64,000 nucleotides of DNA. Source: Mayfieldus sp963781495 (GTDB lineage: Bacteria; Actinomycetota; Thermoleophilia; Solirubrobacterales; 70-9). The stretch lies in contig CAWAFX010000002.1 in the NCBI GenBank assembly GCA_963781495.1, positions 1,364,001 through 1,428,000 on the forward strand. Reading direction: 5' to 3'. Shown here piece after piece: positions 26,771 to 34,390 of this stretch. Each line of letters opens with the position of its first letter. The first letter of the stretch is position 1. The notes beneath the pieces were generated by a model. That model was not told the origin of the DNA. It searched no databases and was given only the letters and a program-made list of their open reading frames with translations. A program made the translations under genes and the position numbers.

Positions 26771-27583
26771 CTAGTCCAGCTCCTCGGCGCGGGGGTCGGC
26801 TTCCTCGCGCAGCCGTTGCAGCGCGCCGCGCAGGATTCGTGAGACGTGGACCTGTGAGCAGCCGATCCGCTCGGCGATCTGGCTCTGGGTGAGGTCCTCG
26901 ACGAAGCGCAGTCGCAGGGCCAGGACCTCGCGCTCGGTCAGGCCGGGAAGGCTGGCCTGGACCGCCGCCCGGTCCTCGACACCTTCGTAGTTGGGGTCAT
27001 CGTGTCCGACCTGCTCGCCGACGGTGCCCTCGTCGGCTGTCCCGACCACGGTCACGGGCTGATCGAAGGAGAGGGTTCGGCGGGTCTGCATCGCCTCGAA
27101 CGCCTCGAGGATCTCGGTCTCGTCGCTGTCCAGGGCCTCCGCGAGCTCGCGGATCGTCGGTGGGCGCTCGAGCTTTCCGGTCAGCTCGGTGGCGGTGCCT
27201 TCCAGCTTCAGGATCCGCTCCTGCAGGCCGCGCGGCAGGCGCAGGTTCCAGACCCGATCGCGGAAGTGGCGTTTGAGCTCGCCGAGAATGGTCGGCGCCG
27301 CGAACGACTTGAAGGCTGCGCCGCGGTCGGGGTCGAAGCGCTCGATCGCCTGCACGAGGCCGAGGTTGGCGACCTGGACGAGGTCGTCGATCTGCTCGGT
27401 ACCCCCGCGGTAGCGCAGCGCCAGGCTGCGGGCAAAGGGCATGAAGCGGCGCACGATCTCCTCCATCACCGCCGGGTCGCGGCTACGGCTGAAGCGCACC
27501 AGGAGCTCGTTCTCGTCCGCGAGGTGCTCGGCTGGGCCGGGCGCGGTGGGGGGCGAACCGTCTGCGTGTTCGGTTGGACTCAA
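26771..27583 (-). CDS. SigB/SigF/SigG-family RNA polymerase sigma factor
   Basis: 270 residues. Region 2 (about residues 45-115) includes QIDDLVQVANLGLVQAIERFDP and FKSFAAPTILGELKRHFRD. Region 3 is at about 120-175. Region 4 has LPGLTEREVLALRLRF and the helix-turn-helix QSQIAERIGCSQVHVSRIL (about 235-255). The sigma-70 region 1.1 is absent; the length (about 255-270) and the region 2 wording are those of SigB/SigF. The TTG at 27583 has no clear ribosome site, so the N-terminus is not certain. Together with the STAS protein, kinase and phosphatase it completes a partner-switching module. Confidence 0.9.
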   Translation of the reverse strand: MSPTEHADGSPPTAPGPAEHLADENELLVRFSRSRDPAVMEEIVRRFMPFARSLALRYRGGTEQIDDLVQVANLGLVQAIERFDPDRGAAFKSFAAPTILGELKRHFRDRVWNLRLPRGLQERILKLEGTATELTGKLERPPTIRELAEALDSDETEILEAFEAMQTRRTLSFDQPVTVVGTADEGTVGEQVGHDDPNYEGVEDRAAVQASLPGLTEREVLALRLRFVEDLTQSQIAERIGCSQVHVSRILRGALQRLREEADPRAEELD

Positions 27584-27764
27584 CGTCGTATTCGGCGTAT
27601 CGGTGGGGCGGACTCCCTGGTGTGTCGGCGTTCGAACGGCCGGCCCAGGAGCACAAACGCCGCAGTTCGTTTTACCCCATCGACCCGGTTGGCAGACCGT
27701 TTCTGGTCAGCTTCAGCGATCCATTTCCCTGGCCACGAAGGCGAGACAGCCGGCGCCCGCCGCC

Positions 27765-27790
27765 GTTTAGGGAATCTGGGCCGCGGGTAG
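27765..27790 (+). promoter_or_regulatory. SigB/SigF-type promoter candidate for the zinc-ribbon/DUF72 pair
   Basis: GTTTAG, 14 nt, GGGTAG; the closest match in the window to the SigB consensus GTTTAA-N14-GGGTAT. The -10 ends 32 nt before the ATG at 27823. Confidence 0.68.
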
Positions 27791-27822
27791 GCGTGGGCCA
27801 CAAACCAGGAAGGTGAGGAGAG

Positions 27823-28065
27823 ATGGAGGCAGCGACGTCTGGGATCCGAGCCGACTACACCGGGCTCGCACTGCGTACGCGTGGCCGACGTCACCTGAAG
27901 GCTGGATGCCACACCCCCGGCTGCTGGCACCGCGCCCGCGAGGGGAAGAGGTTTTGCAAGGGCTGTCAGGCGACCCTGGATAGGGTCCGCGGCGAGCTCA
28001 AGGCGGCAAGCCCCCGCGGCCGCAAGCCGGCGCTTCACAAGGCGGCGAGCCGCAAGGCTGCTTGA
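27823..28065 (+). CDS. small basic zinc-ribbon-like protein
   Basis: 80 residues. Cysteines are spaced C-x4-C-x12-C-x2-C (residues 29-49: CHTPGC, then CKGC), with adjacent His residues, a plausible zinc-binding site. The C-terminus is rich in Lys, Arg and Ala. ATG with AAGGTGAGGAG upstream. The stop overlaps the DUF72 gene start (TTGA). SigB-type promoter directly upstream, so it is likely stress induced. I do not recognise the family; nucleic-acid binding is possible but unproven. Confidence 0.75.
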   Translation: MEAATSGIRADYTGLALRTRGRRHLKAGCHTPGCWHRAREGKRFCKGCQATLDRVRGELKAASPRGRKPALHKAASRKAA

Positions 28066-28787
28066 AGCCTGTCCACATCGGCTGCTCGGGCTGGAACTAC
28101 AGCGATTGGCGGGGACGCTTCTATCCCCCGAAGCTGCCCCCGTCGGGCTGGCTTGAGGCCTACGGGCAGACCTTCGACACGGTCGAGGTCAACTCGACCT
28201 TCTACCGCCTCGCCTCGCCCAAGGCAGTCGAGCGTTGGGTCGGGCAGACGCCGCCGGGTTTCATCTTCGCGCTCAAGGCGAGCCGCTACCTGACCCACAT
28301 CCGCCGTCTTCGCGACATCAGCCGTGGGATCCGCCGCTTCTACGCGCCCCTGGCGCCACTGCTGGAGGCGGGAAAGATGGGCCCGGTTCTCTGGCAGCTC
28401 CCCGAGACCTTTCACCGCGACGACGATGGCCTGGCGTTCGCGCTCGAGCGCCTGCCCGAGGGCCGGCACTGCTTCGAGTTTCGTCACCCGAGCTGGTTCG
28501 AGCCGACGGTGCTGGATCTCCTGCGCGATCACGGCGCGGCGCTGGTGATCGGCGATCACCCGCAGCGGCCCTTCCAGGCCCTGGAGCTGACCACCGACTG
28601 GACCTTCGTCCGCTTCCACTATGGGCGGCGGGGCCGCAGCGGCAACTACTCGACCTCCGAGCTGGAGACATGGAAACGGCGCCTCGCCTCCTGGCGCGCC
28701 AAGACAGAGGTCTTCGCCTACTTCAACAACGATTGGCAGGGCTTTGCGCCCCGCAACGCCCGCTGGCTCGCGGAACGGCTGAGCTGA
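28062..28787 (+). CDS. DUF72-domain protein (YecE family)
   Basis: 241 residues. The DUF72 hallmarks IGCSGWNYSDWRGRFYP at the N-terminus, TVEVNSTFYRLA, FALKASRYLTHIRRL, FEFRHPSWF and VRFHYG are in the expected order for this TIM-barrel-like family. The catalytic function of the family is not established. TTG start overlapping the preceding gene by 4 nt, so the two are co-transcribed from the SigB-type promoter. Confidence 0.88.
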   Translation: MKPVHIGCSGWNYSDWRGRFYPPKLPPSGWLEAYGQTFDTVEVNSTFYRLASPKAVERWVGQTPPGFIFALKASRYLTHIRRLRDISRGIRRFYAPLAPLLEAGKMGPVLWQLPETFHRDDDGLAFALERLPEGRHCFEFRHPSWFEPTVLDLLRDHGAALVIGDHPQRPFQALELTTDWTFVRFHYGRRGRSGNYSTSELETWKRRLASWRAKTEVFAYFNNDWQGFAPRNARWLAERLS

Positions 28788-28794
28788 GCGAGCC

Positions 28795-28935
28795 TCAGAC
28801 GGTGGCCCTGCCGCGCCAGTGGGTGATGAACATCACCAGGGCGAGGATCGCGAGCACGAAGAGGACCGGGTGGACGATCGCCCCTCCGGCAATCGCGATG
28901 ACCAGCAAGATGATTCCCAAAATCAACCAGAGCAT
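28795..28935 (-). CDS. small hydrophobic membrane protein (46 aa)
   Basis: 46 residues: MLWLILGIILLVIAIAGG starts a first transmembrane helix, then a second (about residues 22-38) and a short basic tail (HWRGRATV). The ATG at 28935 has AAAGGAGA 6 nt upstream. A longer in-frame version beginning 51 nt earlier lacks a ribosome site and starts inside the promoter. Similar two-helix peptides are common in stress regulons of actinobacteria, but no function is known. Confidence 0.72.
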   Translation of the reverse strand: MLWLILGIILLVIAIAGGAIVHPVLFVLAILALVMFITHWRGRATV

Positions 28936-28966
28936 CCGTTCTCCTTTGGAATCGATTCCCGAGCGA

Positions 28967-28991
28967 ATACCCGGCCGCCGGGCTTCCACAC
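28967..28991 (-). promoter_or_regulatory. SigB/SigF-type promoter candidate before the 46-aa membrane protein
   Basis: On the minus strand GTGTGG, 13 nt, GGGTAT: perfect -10, weaker -35. The -10 ends 31 nt before the ATG at 28935. Confidence 0.55.
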
Positions 28992-29111
28992 TCGGATGGC
29001 GGTCGAGGTCACGCGAGCGGTGGCGAGCGGCCGGCCAGCATTCCTCGCGGCGGCATCAGCGAGCCGGCGCTCCTCGCTAGGCTCAGTTCAACTACCACCG
29101 AGGAGACTGCG

Positions 29112-29717
29112 ATGGCATACAGCGTTCCCGATCTTCCCTACGACTACGACGCCCTCGAGCCCCACATCGACGAGGCGACGATGAAGGTGCACCACGACAA
29201 GCACCACCAGGCTTACGTCGACAAGGCCAATGCGGCCCTCGAAGGCACCGAGTGGGCCGACAAGGACGTCCAGGAGGTACTGGAGAACCTCTCGAGCCTG
29301 CCCGACGACAAGCAGAAGCCGGTCCGCAACAACGGCGGCGGCCACTTCAACCACAGCCTGTTCTGGCAGATGATGAGCCCCGACGGCGGTGGCCAGCCCT
29401 CTGGCGACCTGGCAACGGCGATCGACGATGCTTTCGGGGACTTCGAGTCCTTTCAGGGGGCCTTCAAGGACGGCGGTGTGAACCAGTTCGGATCCGGCTG
29501 GTCCTGGCTGGTCCACGACGGCTCCGGCCTGGCGGTCGTCTCGACCGCGAACCAGGACTCACCGGTCTCCGACGGGCAGACGCCGCTGCTCGGCTGCGAC
29601 GTCTGGGAGCACGCCTACTACCTCAAGTACCAGAACAAGCGCCCGGACTACATCGACGCCTGGTGGAACGTGGTCAACTGGGACTTCGTCGCCGAGCGGT
29701 TCTCCGCGGCAAGTTGA
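29112..29717 (+). CDS. superoxide dismutase, Mn/Fe family
   Basis: 201 residues. Metal ligands: the first His of the KVHHDKHH motif (about residue 27), the His in NNGGGHFNHSLFW, and Asp and His of DVWEHAYYLKYQN near residue 165. The sequence FGSGWSWLV and the NQDSP loop are typical of the family; the Gln in NQDSP favours manganese, but metal use cannot be fixed from sequence. The ATG has GAGGAGA upstream. Detoxifies superoxide; sits among stress genes but no SigB-type promoter is seen before it. Confidence 0.94.
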   Translation: MAYSVPDLPYDYDALEPHIDEATMKVHHDKHHQAYVDKANAALEGTEWADKDVQEVLENLSSLPDDKQKPVRNNGGGHFNHSLFWQMMSPDGGGQPSGDLATAIDDAFGDFESFQGAFKDGGVNQFGSGWSWLVHDGSGLAVVSTANQDSPVSDGQTPLLGCDVWEHAYYLKYQNKRPDYIDAWWNVVNWDFVAERFSAAS

Positions 29718-29723
29718 GAGTAA

Positions 29724-29790
29724 GCCGGTAAACGGGGGTCCTCGCCAGCCAGCCACCCCACGGCCCTAGCTCGGACCCCCGCTCACCGGC
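29724..29790. repeat. long inverted repeat downstream of SOD gene
   Basis: The arms at 29724-29741 and 29773-29790 pair over 6 + 9 bp around a 3-nt internal mismatch, with a 31-nt loop. No T-run follows, so it may be a Rho-type or structural element rather than a simple terminator. Confidence 0.6.
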
Positions 29791-29914
29791 TCCACTCCGT
29801 CCGCCCGCAGACCCGCGACCCCGATTCCGATCCCCAGTTCAGCCGAACCACCCTTCGCGAAGCCACCTCCGGAAGGGTTGAACTTTGAGCTCTTCGAGCC
29901 CGTACAACCGGGCG

Positions 29915-30610
29915 ATGTCGGGCAAGTCGATACGCAAGCTGGTCGCCGCAATCGCCGCAGTCGGCCTGATGGCGATGGGGGCCGGGTACGCGTTCGGGGC
30001 TTCGGAAACCGTCACCAGCTCGCCCGCCTGTTGCACCTATTCGAAGGCCACCTACACGATCGATGCCGGCAGCGTGGGCAGCTTCCAGAACCAGACCGCC
30101 GGCATACCCCACACGATGACCGCCTCCGGCGACGGGCCCGACAACAAGCCGCTTTTCGACACCGGCGCAGTCTCCAGCGGCCAGACCGCGGCCGCGAAGG
30201 GGACCCAGTTCCTGGCGCCAGGCACCTACCACTTCTTCTGCATGATCCACGGTCCGTCGATGTCCGCCGACCTGATCGTGACCGGCAACGGGGCTCCGGT
30301 CGGCCGCCCCGAGGTCTCGCTCAAGTTCCTCAGCAAGGACCTTTCCAAGGTCGCCTCGAGCGGCAAGCTGAAGCTGAAGCTGAGCGCCGCTACCGCGAGC
30401 GACGGTATCGTCGTCAGCGCCAAGAAGGGGGCCAAGAAGCTGGGCCCGGTGAAGAAGGTCGATCTCGCGGCGGGGGGGTCTCGGGTCGTCAAGCTGCCGC
30501 TCAACTCATCGGCGCGCAAGGCGCTGGGGGACCTTTCCAAGGCCAAGGTGAAGGCGACCGCCGAGGTTCCCTTCGGCGCCCCGGCCCACGCCAAGCGGGG
30601 CTTGCACTAG
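29915..30610 (+). CDS. secreted cupredoxin (plastocyanin-like)
   Basis: 231 residues from the ATG at 29915. Signal peptide KSIRKLVAAIAAVGLMAMGAGYAFGA, then a blue-copper domain (about 30-135) with the type 1 copper ligands His in IPHTMTASGD and the cluster CMIHGPSM (Cys, His, Met). A second part (about 140-231) is lysine- and serine-rich beta-sheet sequence with no copper ligands. There is no ribosome site before the ATG; TACAAC lies 6 nt upstream, so a leaderless transcript is possible. Likely an exported electron carrier; partner unknown. Confidence 0.82.
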   Translation: MSGKSIRKLVAAIAAVGLMAMGAGYAFGASETVTSSPACCTYSKATYTIDAGSVGSFQNQTAGIPHTMTASGDGPDNKPLFDTGAVSSGQTAAAKGTQFLAPGTYHFFCMIHGPSMSADLIVTGNGAPVGRPEVSLKFLSKDLSKVASSGKLKLKLSAATASDGIVVSAKKGAKKLGPVKKVDLAAGGSRVVKLPLNSSARKALGDLSKAKVKATAEVPFGAPAHAKRGLH

Positions 30611-30619
30611 GGCGGTCCC

Positions 30620-32264
30620 TCAGGCCGGCGTCGGCTGGGCCGGGCGGGCTTGCTCGGGCAGGTGGCGGGGGTCGCTGCCGACCTTGAGCGGGATCGCGCT
30701 CATCGCGTGCTCGGCGACGGCGGTGATCGTCAGGCTCGGGTTGACGCCCGGGTTGGCCGGGATCGCGGAGCCGTCGCAGACCAGCAGGTTTTCGTAGCCG
30801 TAGACGCGATTGTCGCCGTCGACGACGCCGCGGTCGGGGCTGGGGCCGATCACCGCCCCGCCGAGGATGTGAGCCGTGGTCGGGATGTTGAGGGCCGACT
30901 CGGTGGTGCCGCTCTGGGGAATCCCGTTCATCCGCTCCGAGAACCAGAGCGCCGCCTTCTCGGCCGCCGGCAGCCAGGTCGGATTGGGACGTTCGGGGTC
31001 CTGCTCGGTCTGCAGGCGCACCCCGCGGCCGAGCCAGCGCCGCTTCGGAACCAGCCGCATCGCCGTGTCGGTGGTCTGCATGACGAGCAGGATCACGGTC
31101 CGGCGCGACCACTTGTACGGCCAGAGCAGGCGCAGGCTGCGCAGCGGATGGCGCAGCATTCCGCCGATCCACTGCAGCGGCCGGGTGAGCCGGGTTCCCT
31201 CGCCGGTCATGTTGGTGAACAGGCGGCTGAGCGCGTCGCCGCCCTTGCCGTAGGTGACGACCTCGATGTGGGTGTCGGGGTCCGGGTAGATGCTGGAGGT
31301 GATCGCCACCGACTTGGTGAAGTCGCGGCTGTCGTCGCGGGCTGTCACGGCCTGGATCGACTCCGAGTTGGTGCGCACGATGTGGCCGAGACGGTCGGAG
31401 AGCTTCGGCAGCGACCCTCCGCGCTTGCAGTTGGCCAGCAGTTGGTTGGTGCCCAGCGGCCCGGCCGCGACGACGACGCCCCTGGCCTTCAGGGTGCGCC
31501 GATCGTGGCGAAGCCAGGACCCCGTCCGCTCGCTGCTGACCGCGTAGCCGCCGCTGCCGTCGGCGGTGCCGAGCGGCCGCACCTCGGTCACCTGGCGGTC
31601 GGGAACGATCTCGACCCCGAGCCGCTCGGCGAACCAGAGGTAGTTCTTCATCAGCGTGTTCTTGGCGTTGAAGCGGCAGCCGACCATGCAGTTCCCGCAA
31701 CGGCGGCAGCCGGCCCGCTCGGGCCCTTCGCCACCGAAGAAGGGATCGGCCACCTGCTTGCCGGGCTGGTCGAAAAAGACCCCGACCCGGGTGTTGGCGA
31801 AGGTGTCGCCGACCCCGATCTCCTCGCCGTATTCGCGCAGCAGCGCGTCGGCGGGCCCGATCCCCTCATAGCCGGTGACGCCCAGCATCCGCTCGGCGAC
31901 CTGGTAGTGGGGAGCAAGCTCGGATCTCCCAGTCGGCCAGCTCGGACCACTGGGGATCGCGGAAGAACGCCGGCCGGGCCCGGTAGAGGGTGTTGGCGTA
32001 GCCGAGGCTGCCGCCTCCGACGCCGCTGCCGGAGGCGACGAAGACGTCCTTGAAGAAGGTGAGGCGGAGGATCCCCCGCAGTCCCAAACGCGGGCTCCAG
32101 AAATAGCGGCGCAGGTTCCAGGCCGACTTGGCGAAGTCGCGGTCGGAAAAGCGGCGGCCGCATTCGAGCAGGCAGACCGAATAGCCCTTCTCGGCCAGCC
32201 GCAGCGCCGAGACGCTGCCGCCGAAGCCGGAGCCGATCACGATCCAGTCGTAATCGTGGTCCAC
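30620..32264 (-). pseudogene. frameshifted GMC-family FAD oxidoreductase (cholesterol oxidase-like)
   Basis: The N-terminal part (from the ATG at 32264) has DYDWIVIGSGFGGSVSALRLAEKG, the FAD-binding Rossmann fold, and GSGVGGGSLGYANTLY. The C-terminal part, from about 31920 down to 30620, is in another frame and has the CRRCGNCMVGC cysteine cluster, GPLGTNQLLA and the substrate-domain ending VCDGSAIPANPGVNPSLTI. The break is a single extra G near 31922-31923: without it the reading is E-I-E-L-A-P-H-Y, continuous, giving about 547 residues. Either a true frameshift or a sequence error. Unfused, the protein would be inactive because the FAD and catalytic halves separate. Confidence 0.85.
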
Positions 32265-32319
32265 GCCGCAGATTAAAGCGGTACCGGGCCAACCTGCGCC
32301 GCCGGCGCAGAATCTGTTT

Positions 32320-32325
32320 TAGACT
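32320..32325 (+). promoter_or_regulatory. -10 box TAGACT for a leaderless transcript (first beta-helix gene)
   Basis: TAGACT, 8 nt, then the GTG start at 32334 with no ribosome site. The same arrangement precedes the second copy at 34391. Confidence 0.5.
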
Positions 32326-32333
32326 CGCGCGGC

Positions 32334-34295
32334 GTGGGAGCGATAGGCAAAGGAGGGGCCAGGGGTCGGCGGGGTTTCCGCTGGCTCGTCGTCGCCGCGA
32401 TCCTGCTGGGCGGGCTTGTGCTGGTCAATGTCGCCAGCGGCCACATCGAACGCGCCTCCTACTGGCCCGACCCCGCACCCGATACCTCGGTGACGCCGGC
32501 GGCCGGCGGTCAAGTCCCGGTCGCCCGCACCCTCGCCTCGGCGCTGAAGAAAAAGCCGCCGGGCCGCACCCGGGTCGTCTGCCAGCGCAACTCGCTGAAG
32601 CTGCTCAAGCGCTCGGTCAAGCGGGCCCGCAAGCACGGCTACGACATCCGGCCCACCGATCACCGGCAGCTGAGCAAGAAGCGGGCGCGCAAGCTGCGGC
32701 GGGTCAACAAGAAGCTGAAGAAGCGCTGCCGCTTCCACCAGATCCAGCGCGCCGTGACCGCCTCTCACAACAACGACCGCGTCGTTGTGATGCCGGGCGT
32801 CTACACCGAGCCGACCTCGCGCGCGCAGCCGACCGACGACCCGGCCTGCGCCCAGTACAAGCTCACCAACGACAAGTCGGAGAGCGGGGCGGTCTCATAC
32901 GCCTACCAGTTCCACTGCCCGAACGATCAGAACCTGATCGCGGTCCTCGGCCGGGCGCCCGGCTCCGGCAACGATCCGCAGCCGCCGCTGGAAGACCGCC
33001 ATGGGATCCCCAACCTCGGCCCCTGCATCCGCTGCAACTTCCAGCTCGAGGGCTCCGGGGTCAGCGCCGACGACGTCGTCGTCGACGCCGGCAACCCGGC
33101 CAACGGCAACGGCGGGCCCGAGGGAGGTGCCAAGGACGTCGGGATCCGCGCCGACCGCGCCGACGGCTTCGTGCTTCGCAACATGACCGTGCGTCACGTA
33201 AACGAGCATGCGATCTACGTGATCGAGTCCGACGGCTACCTGCTGGACCGCTTCAAGACCTTTTACGCAGGCGAGTACGGGGTCCTGACCTTCGTCGAGG
33301 ACCACGGTCTGATGCAGAACTGCGAGGTTGCCGGCAACGGCGACTCGGGGGTGTATCCCGGCGCCGGCGCCGACACCGGCGCCCAGCGCCAGCCCGGGAC
33401 CGAGTTCCGCTACAGCCAGGAGATCCGCTTCTGCGACTCGCACCACAACACCGGCGGCTATTCGGGGACGGACGGCAACGCGACCCACGTCGACCACAAC
33501 AATTTCTACGACAACGCCCTCGGCTTCACAACCGACGTCTTCACCGCGCCCGGCCACCCCGGATTCCCGCAGGACTCCGACCTGATCGAGGACAACAACT
33601 TCTTCTCGAACAACTTCAACCCCTACGTGCAGGGCTCCGACGTCAAGCCAACGGTGCCGCTGCCGGTCGGAACCGGACTCTGGATCGCCGGCGGCAACGA
33701 CAACGTGATCCGCAACAACCGCTTCTGGGACAACTGGCGCCGCGGGACGATGCTGTTCGCGGTCCCCGACGCGCTGGTCTGCGGCGACCACTCGATCCAG
33801 CTCGCCGGCTGCGATCCCGGAACCGTCCCGCCCTCTACCTCGTACAGGAACAGCTTCCACGACAACGTGATGGGCGTGGCGCCGGACGGCAGCTACAAGC
33901 CGAACGGCACCGACTTCTGGTGGGACAGCTTCGCCGGCAACACCGGTGACTGCTGGTTCGCTAACAAGACGGCGCCCGGCAAGTCGATCACCAGCTCGCC
34001 GCCTGCGCCGCTGCTCCCCGACTGTGCCAACGGCACCAACCCGGGCTCGAGCACCGGCACCGGATATCTCCCCAACGAGGCTGAGCTCGGCCAGTGCCTG
34101 GCCGGTTTCACCGCGATCGGCTACGACCCCAACGCCTGCCCCTGGTTCAAGACGCCGCCGCGGCCGAGCGGATCCCGTCTCGCCGCGCGGGCCGGCGAGC
34201 GCGCGAGCCGGCGGGCATTGAAGCGCGATCCGGAGCTGGGGGCGAAGGTCTGCGCGATCTACGGCCGCCACCCGGTCGCCGGCTGCCGGCGCTGA
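32334..34295 (+). CDS. secreted right-handed beta-helix repeat protein, first tandem copy
   Basis: 653 residues, GTG start. The N-terminal transmembrane or signal segment (about residues 15-35) is followed by GHIERASYWPDPAPDT. A basic linker (about 75-135) contains many Lys and Arg. The body (about 135-560) carries repeated Asn-rich turns such as VDHNNFYDN, NFFSNNFNPY and IRNNRFWDNW, typical of parallel beta-helix proteins with N-x-F ladders. The C-terminal 40 residues are Arg- and Ala-rich. Surface carbohydrate-binding or lyase-like proteins have this architecture, but no catalytic residues are recognised. It is the longer of two paralogues; the second copy starts 96 nt downstream. Confidence 0.82.
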   Translation: MGAIGKGGARGRRGFRWLVVAAILLGGLVLVNVASGHIERASYWPDPAPDTSVTPAAGGQVPVARTLASALKKKPPGRTRVVCQRNSLKLLKRSVKRARKHGYDIRPTDHRQLSKKRARKLRRVNKKLKKRCRFHQIQRAVTASHNNDRVVVMPGVYTEPTSRAQPTDDPACAQYKLTNDKSESGAVSYAYQFHCPNDQNLIAVLGRAPGSGNDPQPPLEDRHGIPNLGPCIRCNFQLEGSGVSADDVVVDAGNPANGNGGPEGGAKDVGIRADRADGFVLRNMTVRHVNEHAIYVIESDGYLLDRFKTFYAGEYGVLTFVEDHGLMQNCEVAGNGDSGVYPGAGADTGAQRQPGTEFRYSQEIRFCDSHHNTGGYSGTDGNATHVDHNNFYDNALGFTTDVFTAPGHPGFPQDSDLIEDNNFFSNNFNPYVQGSDVKPTVPLPVGTGLWIAGGNDNVIRNNRFWDNWRRGTMLFAVPDALVCGDHSIQLAGCDPGTVPPSTSYRNSFHDNVMGVAPDGSYKPNGTDFWWDSFAGNTGDCWFANKTAPGKSITSSPPAPLLPDCANGTNPGSSTGTGYLPNEAELGQCLAGFTAIGYDPNACPWFKTPPRPSGSRLAARAGERASRRALKRDPELGAKVCAIYGRHPVAGCRR

Positions 34296-34376
34296 GCGGT
34301 ACGCAGAACTGCGGGGGCGGCGGCGCCAAAATCCGGACTTCGCCCCGACTGAATCCCCGGTCACCCGCGGTTTGAA

Positions 34377-34382
34377 TAGACT
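34377..34382 (+). promoter_or_regulatory. -10 box TAGACT for a leaderless transcript (second beta-helix gene)
   Basis: TAGACT, 8 nt, then the GTG start at 34391. Same spacing and following CGC as at 32320. Confidence 0.5.
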
Positions 34383-34390
34383 CGCCGCCG

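Noticed and set aside
30650..32053. 467-codon + strand frame over the GMC oxidoreductase
   Set aside because: Repeats of Gly, Ala, Asp, Val without motifs; the minus strand carries the GMC motifs in two frames. Shadow.
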